Positions 30,592-42,349 are shown, counted from the first letter of the stretch. The stretch is 64,000 bases of DNA from Paraphoma chrysanthemicola (GCA_020744225.1 JAGMWG010000002.1:1736001-1800000); one strand, 5' to 3'. Numbers and translations are program-made. The notes: a model not told the origin generated them from the sequence alone.

Positions 30592-33500
30592 TCAAGTGAC
30601 CTTGATACCAGCACTCAATAATGCCTCCTTTGCGGGGCCCTCCAGAATACGTTTCGCCTCATCGATGTCTTTCTTCAGCTCCTTGCCCCTCTCTAGAGCA
30701 TGGAATCCATCATCTTCCTGTACAGGACAGATCTGATCAAAATTGTAGTAAATTTTCTCGAAAATCTCCTCGCAGCCCTTCTTGAGCTCTGAATCCACTG
30801 TCAGCAGCGAAGCGTTCGCTTGTACTTCGATATGCTGCTTGACTGCTAGGTAAGGCCCTGAAGCTTGGTCGATTACTGCATTCTTGAACATCGCGCGGCG
30901 GTTGTTGTGGATGCCCGCCTTCCCGGTACGAGGAGGGTGGGCCTGCATCACTGCAGTGTACGTCTGCTTCATATAACGTCCAAAGGGACTGCCCTTTCCC
31001 TTGAGCGAAGTTGCTTGGTGGCTCATTTCCCTATACTCTGTTAGTGGCAGACTGGGTCGTGTACCAACCACGACTCACAAAAGGCCATCTTTCAGGGCTC
31101 CAACCACAGTTCGAACGGGATCCTCAATCGCTTTGTTCTGCAGTTGAATGTTGTCAAAAAACTCACTGAAGAGCTTGATTGAGGTCGGGTCGAGGTTGTA
31201 ACGAAGGTCACGGTCCATATCGTCCATCTTCTCGTGGAAGCCGTGAATTAGCTCCGTGGCAAATGTGCTGCAGCCCTTGGTGCAAAGCGCATTCAACAGC
31301 GGCTCCAGGTCTTCCATGGCATAGTCCAACAAAGTGATACTCCAGTCCTCTTTGTTCTTCGTCGGCCTCTTATGCACACCTTCGCGCTTCAAGAATGTCC
31401 AGTAGCTATTAGCATTGTAATTGCCCCACTTGTCACATGTTCGCTCAGCTTTTCGAAGCCAGTCCTTCATAGAGCTGCCGAAGATATCCAGGACTGGTTG
31501 AAGCCAATTCGTGAATGTCTGGCGATGTCGGCGACACTGGTCGGGGAAGCTGTCGCGGGTGTCGTGGATGAACTTGAGCAGGTGATCGCGCTTGTACATG
31601 GGTTTAAACCCAGTGCAGGCGAGCGACATCTCATTCAACAGGTGTTTGACTTGGCGGTAGTAATTGATCATACTCTGCTCCTGACCTCGCTTCCTGATCA
31701 ATGTGTAGAGATGACGCCTGAGTGCCACGATTTCGGTCCCTTCAGCGGTAAAATCTGGCAAATGCATCAAGGTGCGGTCATCGTCCTCCCTGATCAAGTC
31801 CATATAATGTGTGGTGCTTACGCAGAAAACAACCAATGGCTCTTTCAGTCCAGTTTTGTCGCGAAACCAGGTTCGAAGGGTCGACTTCACTTGGCGACTG
31901 CGTGCTTCTACAAGTATGCGCTTCCTCCTATGTTTGAATTAGTGTGTATATAGACAATGATTTGAACAGGGAGACTCACAATACATCCGCGTGACGAACA
32001 TGCGTTCCTAAACTGTGTCAATCGTGCTTCTTGCATGTAGGTTACCATGCACACTTACTCGTATCGCTCTTTTTCGTCCCCTAGACTGTGTCGAAGCGAC
32101 TGGTTCTTCCGGGTTTTCGGCTCTTTGAGCTGTGAGTTGATCTTGCGGATTTTTTGGTCCATAGTCGTGCGGTGGGCTTTCAGCGTGCTCATGAAGACCT
32201 CTTCGTCCAATAGAAGTGGGGGCCTTGCAGCTGGACTCGTCACCGATCTCCTATGTGTGCTAGCTTAGTGCGTGTCACTTCGAAATGGCAACAATGATGC
32301 GCTTACGTCTGCGTGCGTCAACACCACGACTACACTATCTTCTCGCCTTCTTCGCCACGCTTCATATATGCTTTGCTTGAGGCTCTCGTTATCACCAGCT
32401 CGCTTGATCTCTTCAACAACGACAGTTACACGGCATCGTTTGATATATGTCTCGGCGAGACGAACGCGCTGCTTGTTGCAGTCATTGTTACCTGTTGCAG
32501 TTAGGGCCGGGACTTGCATGAATCAGCGCTCGCAAAACAAACCGGGTAAATCAGCCAAAACTAGTCCTGCCTCAAGAAGTGAGTTTGACAATGCAACTCT
32601 ACAGAGATCAGTAAGTTGTTTCTAGCGGGTTGCGTGAAGTGCCTACCGTCCAAGCTTTACAAGCGGCCATACGGAGCTGTCGGGACTGATATCACCGCAT
32701 CCCTCGAAATACGGCGATGGCGCCGTCTGAACATATGGCTCCATGAGATCAGCAAGATCGCTTATCGTATGAGTAGAATACGGCTGCTTCCGCGTGATGT
32801 AAGTGAGTTTGTTGTGCTTCTCCTGGGTCCACTTGAGCAGCTTTGTCAGAACTTTCGTGTCATCAACAGATTCAGCTCGACTGAGGAAAGCATCCGCTTT
32901 CTCCTCCGACTCGAACTCTGGTGAATCGGAGAAGAGAGCAAGAAATGCATCTCTTGCAGGCTTGACCAGATCCGCGGCATCGGACTCATCCATTCCGTCC
33001 GTATCGTCGGCCAAGACACCTGTAAAGTAGTCTTCCCAATGCATACGAATACACTTTTGAGACTCCTCGAGCGAAAATATGCGAAACTCGAATCCGTACG
33101 GTGCCTCCTGGTCACCCAGAGGGATGTATTCAACAGGAACGTAGGTTCCCACGCTGCCAGAGCTCTGATCTGAATGAGTAAAGACATGACAACGGCAAAT
33201 TCATGAACTTACGGTAAAGGCCAGCCCATCGACGCTAAGAACGGCGTTGATCAGCGAGGTCTTGCCTTTACCAGCGAGACTGCGCACTCCAACAATGACA
33301 GGAGAGCCGTACTTCGGCGCCAGAAGCTTCTTTGTTCGCTCTTCCATGTGTGAGGGTTCCGAGCTCGGCTGACTGCGCTTGAGGTTGGAAATGGCGGTGA
33401 GTAGGTACTGAACGACTTGTTGGGTAATCAATCTCTCTGCTCTGGCAAAGCCAGGACGGAAAATTGCGACCCGTGCTGAAGGGCGCTCTTCTTGTGTCGG

Positions 33501-33859
33501 ATCGTAAGGTCCAATTGCCTCCAGTGCTTGACCGCTTTCAATCTTCTGGTCTAAGTCACCAAAATACGTTGCTGGATCGAAACATGCATGTAGAGCTAAG
33601 GGGTAGTTAGCCGCGTGTGTGTATGCGGTGACCAAGACTAACCTTTTCGTTTTGGCTGCGCTGCAGACGCTGGTTGGGCTCCAGGAGCAGCTTTTGGCGG
33701 CGGATCGGGCTCGTCTTTGGTCTTTGTCGGCGGCTCGATGTATATATGGGCAATTGGCGTAGCGTACGACGAGTGCGGAGATGGTGTGAGCTCGTCTACA
33801 TCATTTGCTGTTCTTTCGGGCTCGAACAGTGGAGATACACTGCGTTTTTGCTGCTTCAT
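30592..33859 (-). CDS. SLIP-GC-like dynamin-superfamily GTPase, about 945 aa, with a probable frameshift
   Basis: Resembles the nuclear GTPase SLIP-GC family, large P-loop GTPases found widely in filamentous fungi. Minus-strand exons: 33859-33643, 33595-33213, 33164-32647, 32598-32543, 32491-32307, 32250-32059, 31927-31079, 31030-30592. Motifs: P-loop VRSLAGKGKTSLINAVL at about 180 (Ser replaces the first Gly of GxxxxGKT), switch II LVLADLPGNNDCNKQRV, and base-recognition THAD replacing TKxD. A charged coiled coil follows, then the long helical C-terminal half (e.g. VEARSRQVKSTLRTWFRDK, VVFCVSTTHY). Within exon 6 the frame must change: the segment before the G5 run at 32218-32222 and the coiled coil after it are one base out of register. 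One base too many in this homopolymer (real or assembly error) explains it; all later exons then agree in phase. Confidence 0.8.
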
Positions 33860-34449
33860 TGTGACTGTATGTATGGCATGAAAGGCTGGGCATAGTTAGA
33901 GGACGATATGGCATATTAAGACTGTCAATGCACAGGTTGCGGGAGCATACTTACAAGGCGCCTGATGCTGCGCTCGATTGAGCTTTGCGAGAAAGAGAGG
34001 TTAGTAGAGAAGACGGCGCACGAAAGAGGAAGGTGGAGTTGTCAGTAGCGCAGGGCTTTTTTACATTGCAATATTTGGCTTTCAGGGCGCCCGTCATCGC
34101 GGATTGTGGGCAGGTGAGAGAGTATTCGACGCCGAACACCACGGTAAACGGGAGGAAAGAGGGCACTTCGCGGCCAAAGGCTACAGCGCTTGCCTTCATT
34201 TGACTCTGCTAGGGTATCGTTTGCCCAATTGGAGTCGTCGTACCCAGATACCGCAAATTTCATGCCTGGTGAGCTGACATCTGCATACTGTCACCGTAGA
34301 CATTGCTTTGCCACGGTGGCTTCTTAATGTCGCGGCGCCTTGCCCCGCTGAGCATACTTATCAATAACAGGGGATACTCACCAGGACTGTATCCAAAGAA
34401 GACCAGAATCTGATGAGATGCAGAGTGTTCGATGTGCTCCGAGGTCAAA
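33860..34449. other. Intergenic, 590 bp
   Basis: Promoter region of the GTPase gene and 3' flank of the acetyltransferase. No gene seen. Confidence 0.4.
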
Positions 34450-35205
34450 TCAGACATGTGGCTCGTGCTGAAGGCGTCCTGAGATGGCGCCCGTGGAAGG
34501 ATATTTGATGAATGCAACATGCGTGTGGTTTAGTATATTACCATGACTCTCTGAGTGTGATTCCTGCGCTCTAGGAAACGTGCTGACATCTTCGATGGTG
34601 TGGCGATCTTGCTCTACAAAGCCAAGCCGACTATACATGCTTATCGCCGAGTGATTGTCACTGGCTGTATCTAGATATATGAGTGCGTTTTCGGTGTCTG
34701 CTTTGTATGATATCCGATTGACCAGTTGGCTAGCGAAGCCTTTACGCCTATGCTTTGGATGCGTTGCCAGGTTTTCCAGCATATAGTGCTTCCGACCATG
34801 AAGGACACGTCGTTTAAGGTCTCGCAGGCCGATGGTGAACTCCATGATAAGGTTTTGGTTGCAGCCTTCGGGGAGGGTTCTCCTGTAAACCTCATCTTCG
34901 AATGATTGACGCTCTTCAGCTTCTTCCAGATCTTCATCTGGACATTGCAGCTCATCCGGATGTGATGACCACTGCGCTACAGACAAAACCTCTTGCGTAT
35001 CAGGATCTCGAATGATGTCAAAATTCATTCTCCTGAGTCTTAACTGGTCCGCGATGCGAGGGGCCATGACTGCAATTAGGGCAGAATCTTCAAGATGTCC
35101 GAACTGCAGTATTGCGAAGGGCGATGTCCAGGACATTACGAACAGCGATGCTATCGCACTCGAGTCCGTGGGTAAGGCTTCGGCTACGGGCCTGGCGAAA
35201 CCCAT
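34450..35205 (-). CDS. GNAT-family N-acetyltransferase, 251 aa
   Basis: Single exon in this reading. The acetyl-CoA-binding motif A is clear: MLENLATHPKHRRKGFASQL, matching Q/R-x-x-G-x-G/A, with the following helix QLVNRISYKAD. Motif B follows as LIYLDTASDNHSAISMYSRLGF. The N-terminal half (ARPVAEALPTDSSAIASLFV) matches the start of fungal GNAT proteins that act on small molecules or unknown substrates. A weak GTAATA donor near the end leaves the last 30 residues uncertain. Start taken at MGFARPV; an in-frame ATG at 35244 is possible. Substrate unknown. Confidence 0.85.
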   Translation of the reverse strand: MGFARPVAEALPTDSSAIASLFVMSWTSPFAILQFGHLEDSALIAVMAPRIADQLRLRRMNFDIIRDPDTQEVLSVAQWSSHPDELQCPDEDLEEAEERQSFEDEVYRRTLPEGCNQNLIMEFTIGLRDLKRRVLHGRKHYMLENLATHPKHRRKGFASQLVNRISYKADTENALIYLDTASDNHSAISMYSRLGFVEQDRHTIEDVSTFPRAQESHSESHGNILNHTHVAFIKYPSTGAISGRLQHEPHV

Positions 35206-36374
35206 GTTGAGATGTATTGGGGATGCCGCTGTGACGTGAATCATCAAGCCTCAGATCGGATTGCCAAAGCAGGTCGGATGCCAAGCCACTAGCGTGGGGC
35301 TAGCTGTCCCTTCCAAAGTTGCTTTTGCTCCATTGCTCACTCACCTCCAGCCTCACGATGCATTGAAGCGGGATGACAATCATTGGAAGCTCAAAGCCTA
35401 GAATGCAAAAGGGATTCTGGCCTCCAGTGAGCTTCGATAGATAATAAGAACGCCGAGGGCGTGGCTTGCGCGAAAATGCTTACCTGATTGGCAAGCAATA
35501 GGTAGCCTCTGGACGACTGCGCTACTGTATTGAAAGCAAATATAACGCCCCTTTTCACCTTCAACGCGACATCCTGAAGGTCTTCGCATATGTCCTTACG
35601 TGCACCAGAACTATTACAATGCACTGAGGCCTCTAGGTTATCAAATCGGGACTGTAATCACTGTCCCGGCAGGGCTCCAATATATCTGCGCTCTGCTCAC
35701 ATGAAGTAGCAATTCAGAAGAGCGATGGTGCGGCAGTTTGATCGTAGCGACATACAAGCAGCGGTGTGCCAACGGCACGGCCTTCTCTTTGCGCGCGAAC
35801 GGTACCACATGTTTGTTTTCCTGATGCATTATCTCGATTGGGCAGGCATCAACACTAAAATTTGGCTGGTGTCTCAGAGTTCAATCAGGAGAAGAGCGAA
35901 GGAAAACATGCGCTGTCGTCTTGTCCGAGCGCATTGTTGTTTGGCAGGAGGAGGAGGGTATACGTCAAGCCGCTCGTGAGAGGTCCCCACGTGACCATTA
36001 CGAGTCGCTTGAAGACCCTTGCAACTCTTGCCAGCAACTCCCTGCGAAGCCATCAGCGTCGCTCCGAATCAAGGCTGCTGTATTTGCAGTTTTGAGATAG
36101 AATAACCAACGCATTCATTCGAAGCTTTCAGCATTGGTTCGCTCCGCTCTTTGGCTTGGCCCAGATGCAGGCAGGTTTGGTTGTGAAGTTTCCAAGTTTT
36201 ATCGGCTGATCTCAGGTGTCAAGGTCGCTGAAACGCAACCTGCCTCGTGTTGGCTCTTGTGCAGCGCACGTCATGCCTGAGAAGCCTCGAGTTGTTGGAA
36301 GCATATAAATTCTCCCTTCAGGCAGATAGTTGACTCATACACCGAAACTGCCTACCTCAGCAATCTCAGCAATC
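35206..36374. other. Intergenic, 1.17 kb
   Basis: No coding region supported. Contains promoters of the acetyltransferase (-) and the small orphan gene (+), including a TATA-like atataaat at 36303-36310 about 65 bases before the orphan ATG. Confidence 0.4.
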
Positions 36375-36880
36375 ATGGCTACCGAGGAGACCGTCCAACT
36401 CAACGAGGCGCACGCGCCACACCAAGCTTCCATCGATGCGTTCAACTCCGTTCTGCAATCAGTCAAAGCTGAGCTCGTCAAGCTACGTCATACTCACGAC
36501 AGTAATGCTGCCTCTTCTCTTTAATTGAGGGAAACCTGACGGATACAGAGCATGAACCAGAATATTTCCGTGCTGTCGCTGATTTGTCCGACCACGACTT
36601 GGCCTCTTTCACAGCCAATGATCTCGAGTCGGTCCGCGTGGCAACCTCTGCCTACGGACTACACTTGTTCGGCAAAGTCAGAGTCCCCACTGCACAAGAC
36701 GCGTACATCCATGTCCGTATATTCGGTTCCGCGAAGGACGGGACGGACGGCAACACGCTCGACGAAAGAGAATACAAGTTGCACAGCATCCATACTGAAG
36801 AGGTGGTCAAGAAAGACGGAGATAGGGTTTACAGAGCGATCTTCAAGAAAGATGACGCATTAGAGTGGTTTGACACGTAA
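36375..36880 (+). CDS. Small orphan protein, two exons, 152 aa
   Basis: Not recognised. Exons 36375-36501 and 36549-36880 join in frame (A|AG gives Lys). The start is MATEETVQLNEAHAPHQASI, with a strong fungal start context (atcATGgct). The first 45 residues look helical (SIDAFNSVLQSVKAELVKLR). The rest has a compact alternating pattern (HLFGKVRVPTAQDAYIHVRIFGSAK ... YKLHSIHTEEVV ... VYRAIFKKDDALEWFDT) suggesting a small alpha+beta domain with beta-strands around 75-100 and 115-145. There is no signal peptide, TM segment or cysteine pattern, so probably a soluble intracellular protein. The TATA-like box, short intron and codon use support a real gene. Function unknown. Confidence 0.72.
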
Positions 36881-38437
36881 ATGGTTGTGGAAGGATCATT
36901 GTCTTTCCAATCACAGCAGTTTCTATTTATAGCCTTGTTGTCCCATTTCTTAGTAATGCTGGATCCTTCAATAGGTTGTCGAATTTCCGATGCTATGGAT
37001 ACCACGACAATGTTCGCGCGATGCAAACCTAGTTAGGATAGCTTGCGACTGTAATTTAAAGAGGGGCATCGCTAGTACACGGTCAAGTGTGGTCCAGCCA
37101 CCCTAAGTTCATTGGATTTGGGGCTACAACGTGTTGCAAAGGTGATCAGACTTTCAGCAGTCATTTCTCTAATTTAGGCTTACTTGACGATTCAGCGTGC
37201 AACCATGTACGAGATTCAATCCGCTCTGTTCAGCGCAACAAACACCAGTCACGAGATACAAGCAACCACCAACGGGAGAATGGCCAAGGAGGTGGCCGTT
37301 GCGATGCTGGTATCAGGTACCTGCGGCGCTGTGTATCAGGCAAGCTTACGGCAAGGTACGCCGTGAAAGACTAGGTCGCCTTGTATAGTCGAGATGATCG
37401 GAAGCATGCCGCGCTCGAGTAGATCTGCGCTACTTGGAGGATACACGCCGGTGGATTGATATAAGACGCTTTGCTGGACCGGGATTGTGCCATGCTCGAT
37501 ATGCAGCCTGGGGATAGCTCTAGCGAGGGCTGCGCACGAAAGGGTCTGGCTCGCTAACAATAGCGCTCGAGAAATACTATCGTCAAGACGCCCTCTCCCA
37601 TGGAACGGAGGGCAGATGTCTTCTATTGGCTTTACTGCTATGTTAGTAGCTGGGGTCTGAGAACATGGGCGGTTCGGCTCCAGCCGTACGCTAAAGCCCA
37701 CTCCTCACTCGCCCAGAGCGCTGGCCGCAGTGGTCCAATGGTCATCTGTGGCGTGGTGATGGGTGCTCCAGGAGAGAATGAGGCTGGCATCTGGTGAACA
37801 CTTCACGTGAGAGCCCACTACCATGTCATGCCAGTGCTATGGCTGAAATGGCAATGTACCGTTTATCCAGTGCCGTGTGACTTTGTCTCGGCGAGGCACC
37901 GCGGAGGGTAATTCCGCCTGTGTCTAATAGTCGGCTGCACTCGTGCCTGCTCTCGTCCGTGGCTCCAACAGACGCGAAGGAATTAGATCCTAGGCAACCT
38001 TCAACCTGTTTGAGATAGTAGGAAGGCATAAGAATACGGTTACATCGGGAACCATGTAGTTTAGCTATCGTTAAAAACTCAGGCCGCGCGACATAGCGCG
38101 CCTCATGGTCTAGTCCTAGCCCCACGTTGCCTGACTCGTTCTTGGAGTAAAGGATTGCGAGGCGACATCTGATGCAGAAGGTTACCGGCGCTTTGGTAGC
38201 AGCTAACAAGTGTCGCGTCAGGCAGGAATGCTGTGGGTTGTGCTTCGCGGCCAGGTCTTTCAAGCTAGCTGAAGACGGGTCATAGTCAGGCCGTTTCAGG
38301 CCCGCAGCGATGATATCGGTTTGCCGAATTTACCCTAGGACTGGTAGCACTCATATCGAGCTGAAGCCTTCTGTAGCCGCATGAATTAATGGCTTTGGAC
38401 TTGCTCACCACACTGAACTGCACCGCCACTCAACACC
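36881..38437. other. Intergenic, 1.56 kb
   Basis: No convincing coding signal. Open frames on both strands are short and overlap. The last part is the promoter and leader of the next plus-strand gene. Confidence 0.4.
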
Positions 38438-40275
38438 ATGGTCACTTCATCAGAAAGCGCTGATTGCAATCCTCACTCCCTAAATTCCTCAACAGATGCA
38501 GGAGACGCCAACCTGAATCTTGCGCCATCTGAATTTGTTGCCTACCGTCGATCGATGGGCCGACGGACCAATACGCAGTACGCCTTCATCATGCAAACAG
38601 GCGACGTGAGCTCGGCTGCTGTAAAGAACAAGCTAAAGACTGTGCGAAGCCATGTAATGAAGAACTACTTGCATCAACAGCAGCGACGGGGTGCCGAGGA
38701 GTTATTGGATCCGAACGCAAACCTGACACGGAGAAAGAGCAAAGAGCTCGCCCGGCGGAGTCGATCGAGCTCACTCGATGCCGACCCTAGTTCGGATGGC
38801 CACACAAACACGATCGTAATAGGCACTACAATACAAGACCGCTCGAGGTCCGCCTTTCACTTCTTTGGGCCCGTCTTCGAGATCAGTCTAGCAGATGTCG
38901 CTGCTGCAAGTAAGTGCCTCCACGCCTGAGGCAAGCTCGAAGCGAAAACACAGCATGCTGTTGTATCCTGCTGATTGACTTCTTTACTTGACTTGAATGT
39001 AACGATTTCATCAAATACTGATGCACGTCAGGTCATGAAACTCTTGTGCAAGTTGGTGCTGTTGGATATGGTCAATTCAACTCGAGAGGTGATCTTGCTG
39101 ATAGAGCTCGTCGATACATGCAGTGCGTCGTAGCAGACAGTCTGTTGGATTCGCCAGGTTCAAGCTACGAGACATTGAATGCAAAGGTTGAGGCGGTTGG
39201 ATCAGTTAAAAATGCTCTAGCACTTTGTGCAAGCATCATTCCACTTCAGGCAATCTTCGCTGTGAGCCTCTTAGCTTATGGATGTGTACGTATACGCACA
39301 GCAATCCATGAGCAGCACTGACGCGAAAAGGCCATCGTCACAGATTGGGGGGAAGCACAGGGCCACGCCGATGCGTTGGTACGTCTAGTCGAAATCTGTG
39401 GAGGACTTCAAGCACTCGACGTCGATCTCCAGAGAACAGTGGCTTGGTGAGGTCCATTTTATACTCCGGGCGACGATAGGATTGCTAATTTCCGCAGGAT
39501 CGTATATTGCATTGGAGCTGCGACCGGGACCGGCCCGCCTTTTGCACCGCCCATCTTCAAAGAACACGGCACTCTCACACTGGCATTCTTCGATGACGCT
39601 CAGATGAAGGCGTGGCGGACTGTGAAGCGATTCCCCAAGAATTCTGCTTTCGTGTACGATGTCGTCGTCCGAATGCACCAGCTGAGTCTCGCCACATCTG
39701 CTGACTGGCAGGAGAATGTTGACTGGCGAGCCCTGAGCAACTTGCAATTCGAGGCAATGCATAAAGCTCTATCAATTAAGTCAGAAGCACCTTGGGTGGA
39801 GACTCTTCCAAGAAACACCCTTAGCGTTGAGTTATCGATGATGTTCGAGGTGTGGGCGCTGGCACTTCCTCTGTTCCTTTGGGCTACGACCCGGCAGCTG
39901 AGATCGCGACTCGGCATTGATGCGCCTTGGTCAGGACACGAGATCATAATATCAAGAGTGCATCAGCTCCTTGGAGATGACAGTGGTCATCGCAGCTGGC
40001 TGAGAGGGAAGTCTTTGGAGCCGATCTTGGCTTCGCTGATTTATTGCATCGAAGCATGCGACTTTGCCAGCCCCTTGAGACCATGGCTTCTACGAACTAC
40101 GCAAAAAGTGTCACGTCTGTTAAAGTTGAAAGAGCTCGAGGATTTCAGGAAGGTCCTCGACTTCTTCCCGAGCACGGATGATTATCACCTTGTAAGAGAT
40201 GCGGTATGGGAAGAGCTGACGCAGAGCATGCGCCATGAAACGACTCCAGCGATGACTTTCGCAGCTTTTAGTTAG
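38438..40275 (+). CDS. Fungal transcription-factor-like protein without visible DNA-binding domain, 539 aa
   Basis: Exons 38438-38909, 39032-39285, 39331-39446 and 39498-40275 total 1620 nt in frame. The N-terminal module (YAFIMQTGDVSSAAVKNKLKTVRSHVMKNYLHQQQR) is the short basic motif common to a large Pezizomycotina family annotated as fungal-specific transcription-factor-like proteins, in which a K-x-x-V-R-S-H-V-M motif precedes a helical domain. The remainder (ETLNAKVEAVGSVKNALALCA..., DALVRLVEICGGLQALD, AWIVYCIGAATG) follows the helical regulatory-domain pattern including the L-V-x-x-x-G-G-L motif. No Zn2Cys6 or C2H2 finger is present. Role in regulation is inferred from family resemblance only. 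Confidence 0.75.
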
Positions 40276-40474
40276 GATGTGTCAGATACGTCCGAGTGTC
40301 GTCTGATTGCTGCACAGCACTCGGACTCGAATACTCATTTTGTCCAACCGACATAGGTTTCTTCTCCACGCTCACTTTGTTTCGGAGACCTACATTGTCG
40401 GACTTCACTTCATCGGCAGAGTGCTTTAATTAGTTGAACGCGGCCTCCATGCGCGTCATATCAATGGTCCTCCG

Positions 40475-41990
40475 TTACGAACGATGGCGCACGGCGAAAA
40501 CGTTCTCGCGCATAGCAACATATTGCACCATACCGAAGTTGATAGCCCTTGTGTCATCCCCAATGGTCTCGGTCTGATTCTTGGCCGCTGAGGCGGGCGT
40601 GACGTTTGCTTTGGCGACCTGCGCGTTCGTTTTAGTAAAATTCACCGCGCTCTTGAAGAATGCATCCTGCATTGCCTGCTCTTCGGCATTTTCTTTGAAT
40701 TGCTGGAATGTCTTTATGAAATCGTCGAGCATACCCCATATGTTCTCAAGAAGGCCGCCTTTGACTAGAGATTCGAGCTGGGTAAGCACGCCCTGAATGT
40801 CCTCACCAGTGGACAGCTTGGAAAGGCTTGTAGTGAAGATCTGCCCCAACTCCATCGGGGCGTCTCCAGTAGCCAGAGCAGGCATGGCCGTGCTGACGGC
40901 GCTAACATCGGCGGAAGATGCTACCGTGGATAGCATTTGCATGATCGAATCGTTGAACTGGTCTATAGAAGCCTTCATCGCCAAGGCTAGTAAGAATTCA
41001 ACGATTCCATTTTCTTTATGTCGTCAGTTTTGGCTAGGTTTGACAGGCTCTTTTGCAGCGCTAGCAAGACGTTGCTCATCACCATTTTCGGCACTGTGTC
41101 CGCCACCCCCTTGTTGAGCTCGTTTATGCATTTATCATCTGAAGGGTAGAGTCTTTGATCAGAGCCAGACCCTGGCTGGTGGCGTCCAGTCTTGAGTTCA
41201 ACTTGTCTGTTGCATCGCGATTCCGAAGGGTAGTATTGAGGTTAGCCACAACAGCTTGGTAGTCTGCATTGGACTCGCGATCACTCGTCTTCTCTTCAGC
41301 GAGCTCGTCATATCGTTTTTGGATGTCGTATACATCTTGTCGTCATGCGTTCTAATCCTTGGTAGCTATATTTCGCTCATTTGTTACAACTGTGAGCTTC
41401 CGCTTCAGCCTGGCAAGCTGATCTCGGAGCTCTCGGTTCTCGTGTGCGAGACTCGTGTGTTTCTCGCGGTGCAAGACGGTCTCCTTCCTTGCCGCCCCCA
41501 GTTTCTCTGCGTTATCCTCGGTGCTGAACTTAAACACCTCGCAGATTGTATCAAAGTCCCGGCTGTTCTTAACGATGACATGAATTTACCGTGTGTTCTG
41601 GGCCATTTTTCTGCTCAGAGAGTCGATGCCGTTCGCTGTGGTGGTGTCGTGAACGTCTAGGCGCGCACCGATCGCACGCACTTGCGCCGCTGGCTTTGTG
41701 AAGTGGTCGTTCAGATAGCACGTAACGTTCAGCATCGACAAATTATGGGCACACATGTTTGTGATGATTTCTCGGCGGTCTTACCAAGGCCGACGTTCAG
41801 CTTCACGTCGTGTTGGTTCATCAACCCGGCTACAGCTTCGAAGGACGTAGGCTCGTGGAACTGTGAACAAAGGCTCTCACACACCCTCGTAGCTGGTGTG
41901 AAGAGACCAGAACCAACGGCCGCAAAAGTTGCGCAGACCTATTCCGGTGTAGCTACAGCAACTTTTGTCGCCAAAGTTCAGCGACCACAA
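40475..41990 (-). pseudogene. Decayed coiled-coil protein gene
   Basis: Pieces of one long protein read on the minus strand in order but in different frames. Around 41985-41780 there is a soluble-looking segment (FHEPTSFEAVAGLMNQHDVK), continued after a one-base shift (ITNMCAHNLSMLNVTCYLND) to about 41600. From 41570 to 41125 an obvious coiled coil (HENRELRDQLARLKRKLTVV ... KRYDELAEEKTSDRESNADY) runs in a single frame except for two stops, TAG at about 41355 and TGA at about 41346; each is one C-to-T change from a sense codon (CAG, CGA). A further one-base shift near 41125 precedes NELNKGVADTVPKMVMSN, and another leads to the last 170 codons (ending 40475). No splice signals explain the breaks. 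Family not recognised. Confidence 0.65.
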
Positions 41991-42135
41991 AGGTCCCTGA
42001 GGATAACCAGCCATCTTGATCAATGACTATCCAGTAGGCTACAAGTTGTCCCTTCTCGCAAGGCCACAACTACTGGCCCCGTTGAATAGGAGCAGCGGGC
42101 GAGCGCTAGCGGGCCAGGTGCTCCTATACGCCGAC

Positions 42136-42228
42136 CGCCGCTGCGCGGCGGCGCGAACGATACAGAGAAGATTAGCATGGCCCCTGCACTAAGGATGACA
42201 CGCTCAATCATTGAGAAGCTGCCATTTT
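42136..42228 (+). pseudogene. 5'-truncated U6 snRNA copy
   Basis: From 42156 the sequence matches the complete U6 gene (42429-42529, opposite strand) without mismatch for 55 bases, covering ACAGAGA, the U4-pairing region and the start of the internal stem-loop. It then diverges slightly (AA to TT, CTACC to CTGCC) and ends in only four T. Similarity continues about 20 bases past the end (TTCGCTC, GATCTGGCC). The 5' stem-loop and the following 15 bases are missing; in their place sits a perfect GC hairpin, CCGCCGC-TGC-GCGGCGG (42135-42151). Probably a pseudogene made by local inverted duplication, but the splicing-critical core is intact. Confidence 0.7.
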
Positions 42229-42339
42229 GTTCGCTCGTGATCTGGCCTTTGGCGAGACCGATGTTGACTGGAAGATGGACCCGTGCGCGAAGCGTACGGA
42301 CATGCAAAAAAGACCAGCAAAAAGAAGCGGTCGAGGCAC

Positions 42340-42349
42340 GAATCGAACC
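42340..42349 (-). promoter_or_regulatory. B-box-like element downstream of U6
   Basis: GGTTCGATTC on the minus strand, about 80 bases 3' of the U6 terminator. It fits the RNA polymerase III B-box consensus (GGTTCGANTCC, last positions diverging). No tRNA can be folded around it. In Saccharomyces the U6 gene uses an extragenic downstream B box; the same arrangement is inferred here. Confidence 0.55.

Noticed and set aside
31982..32002. Possible mini-exon between GTPase exons 6 and 7
   Set aside because: Splice-like signals flank it, but neither of its possible lengths restores the frame, whereas direct joining of 32059 to 31927 gives the family-typical VEARSRQVKS sequence.
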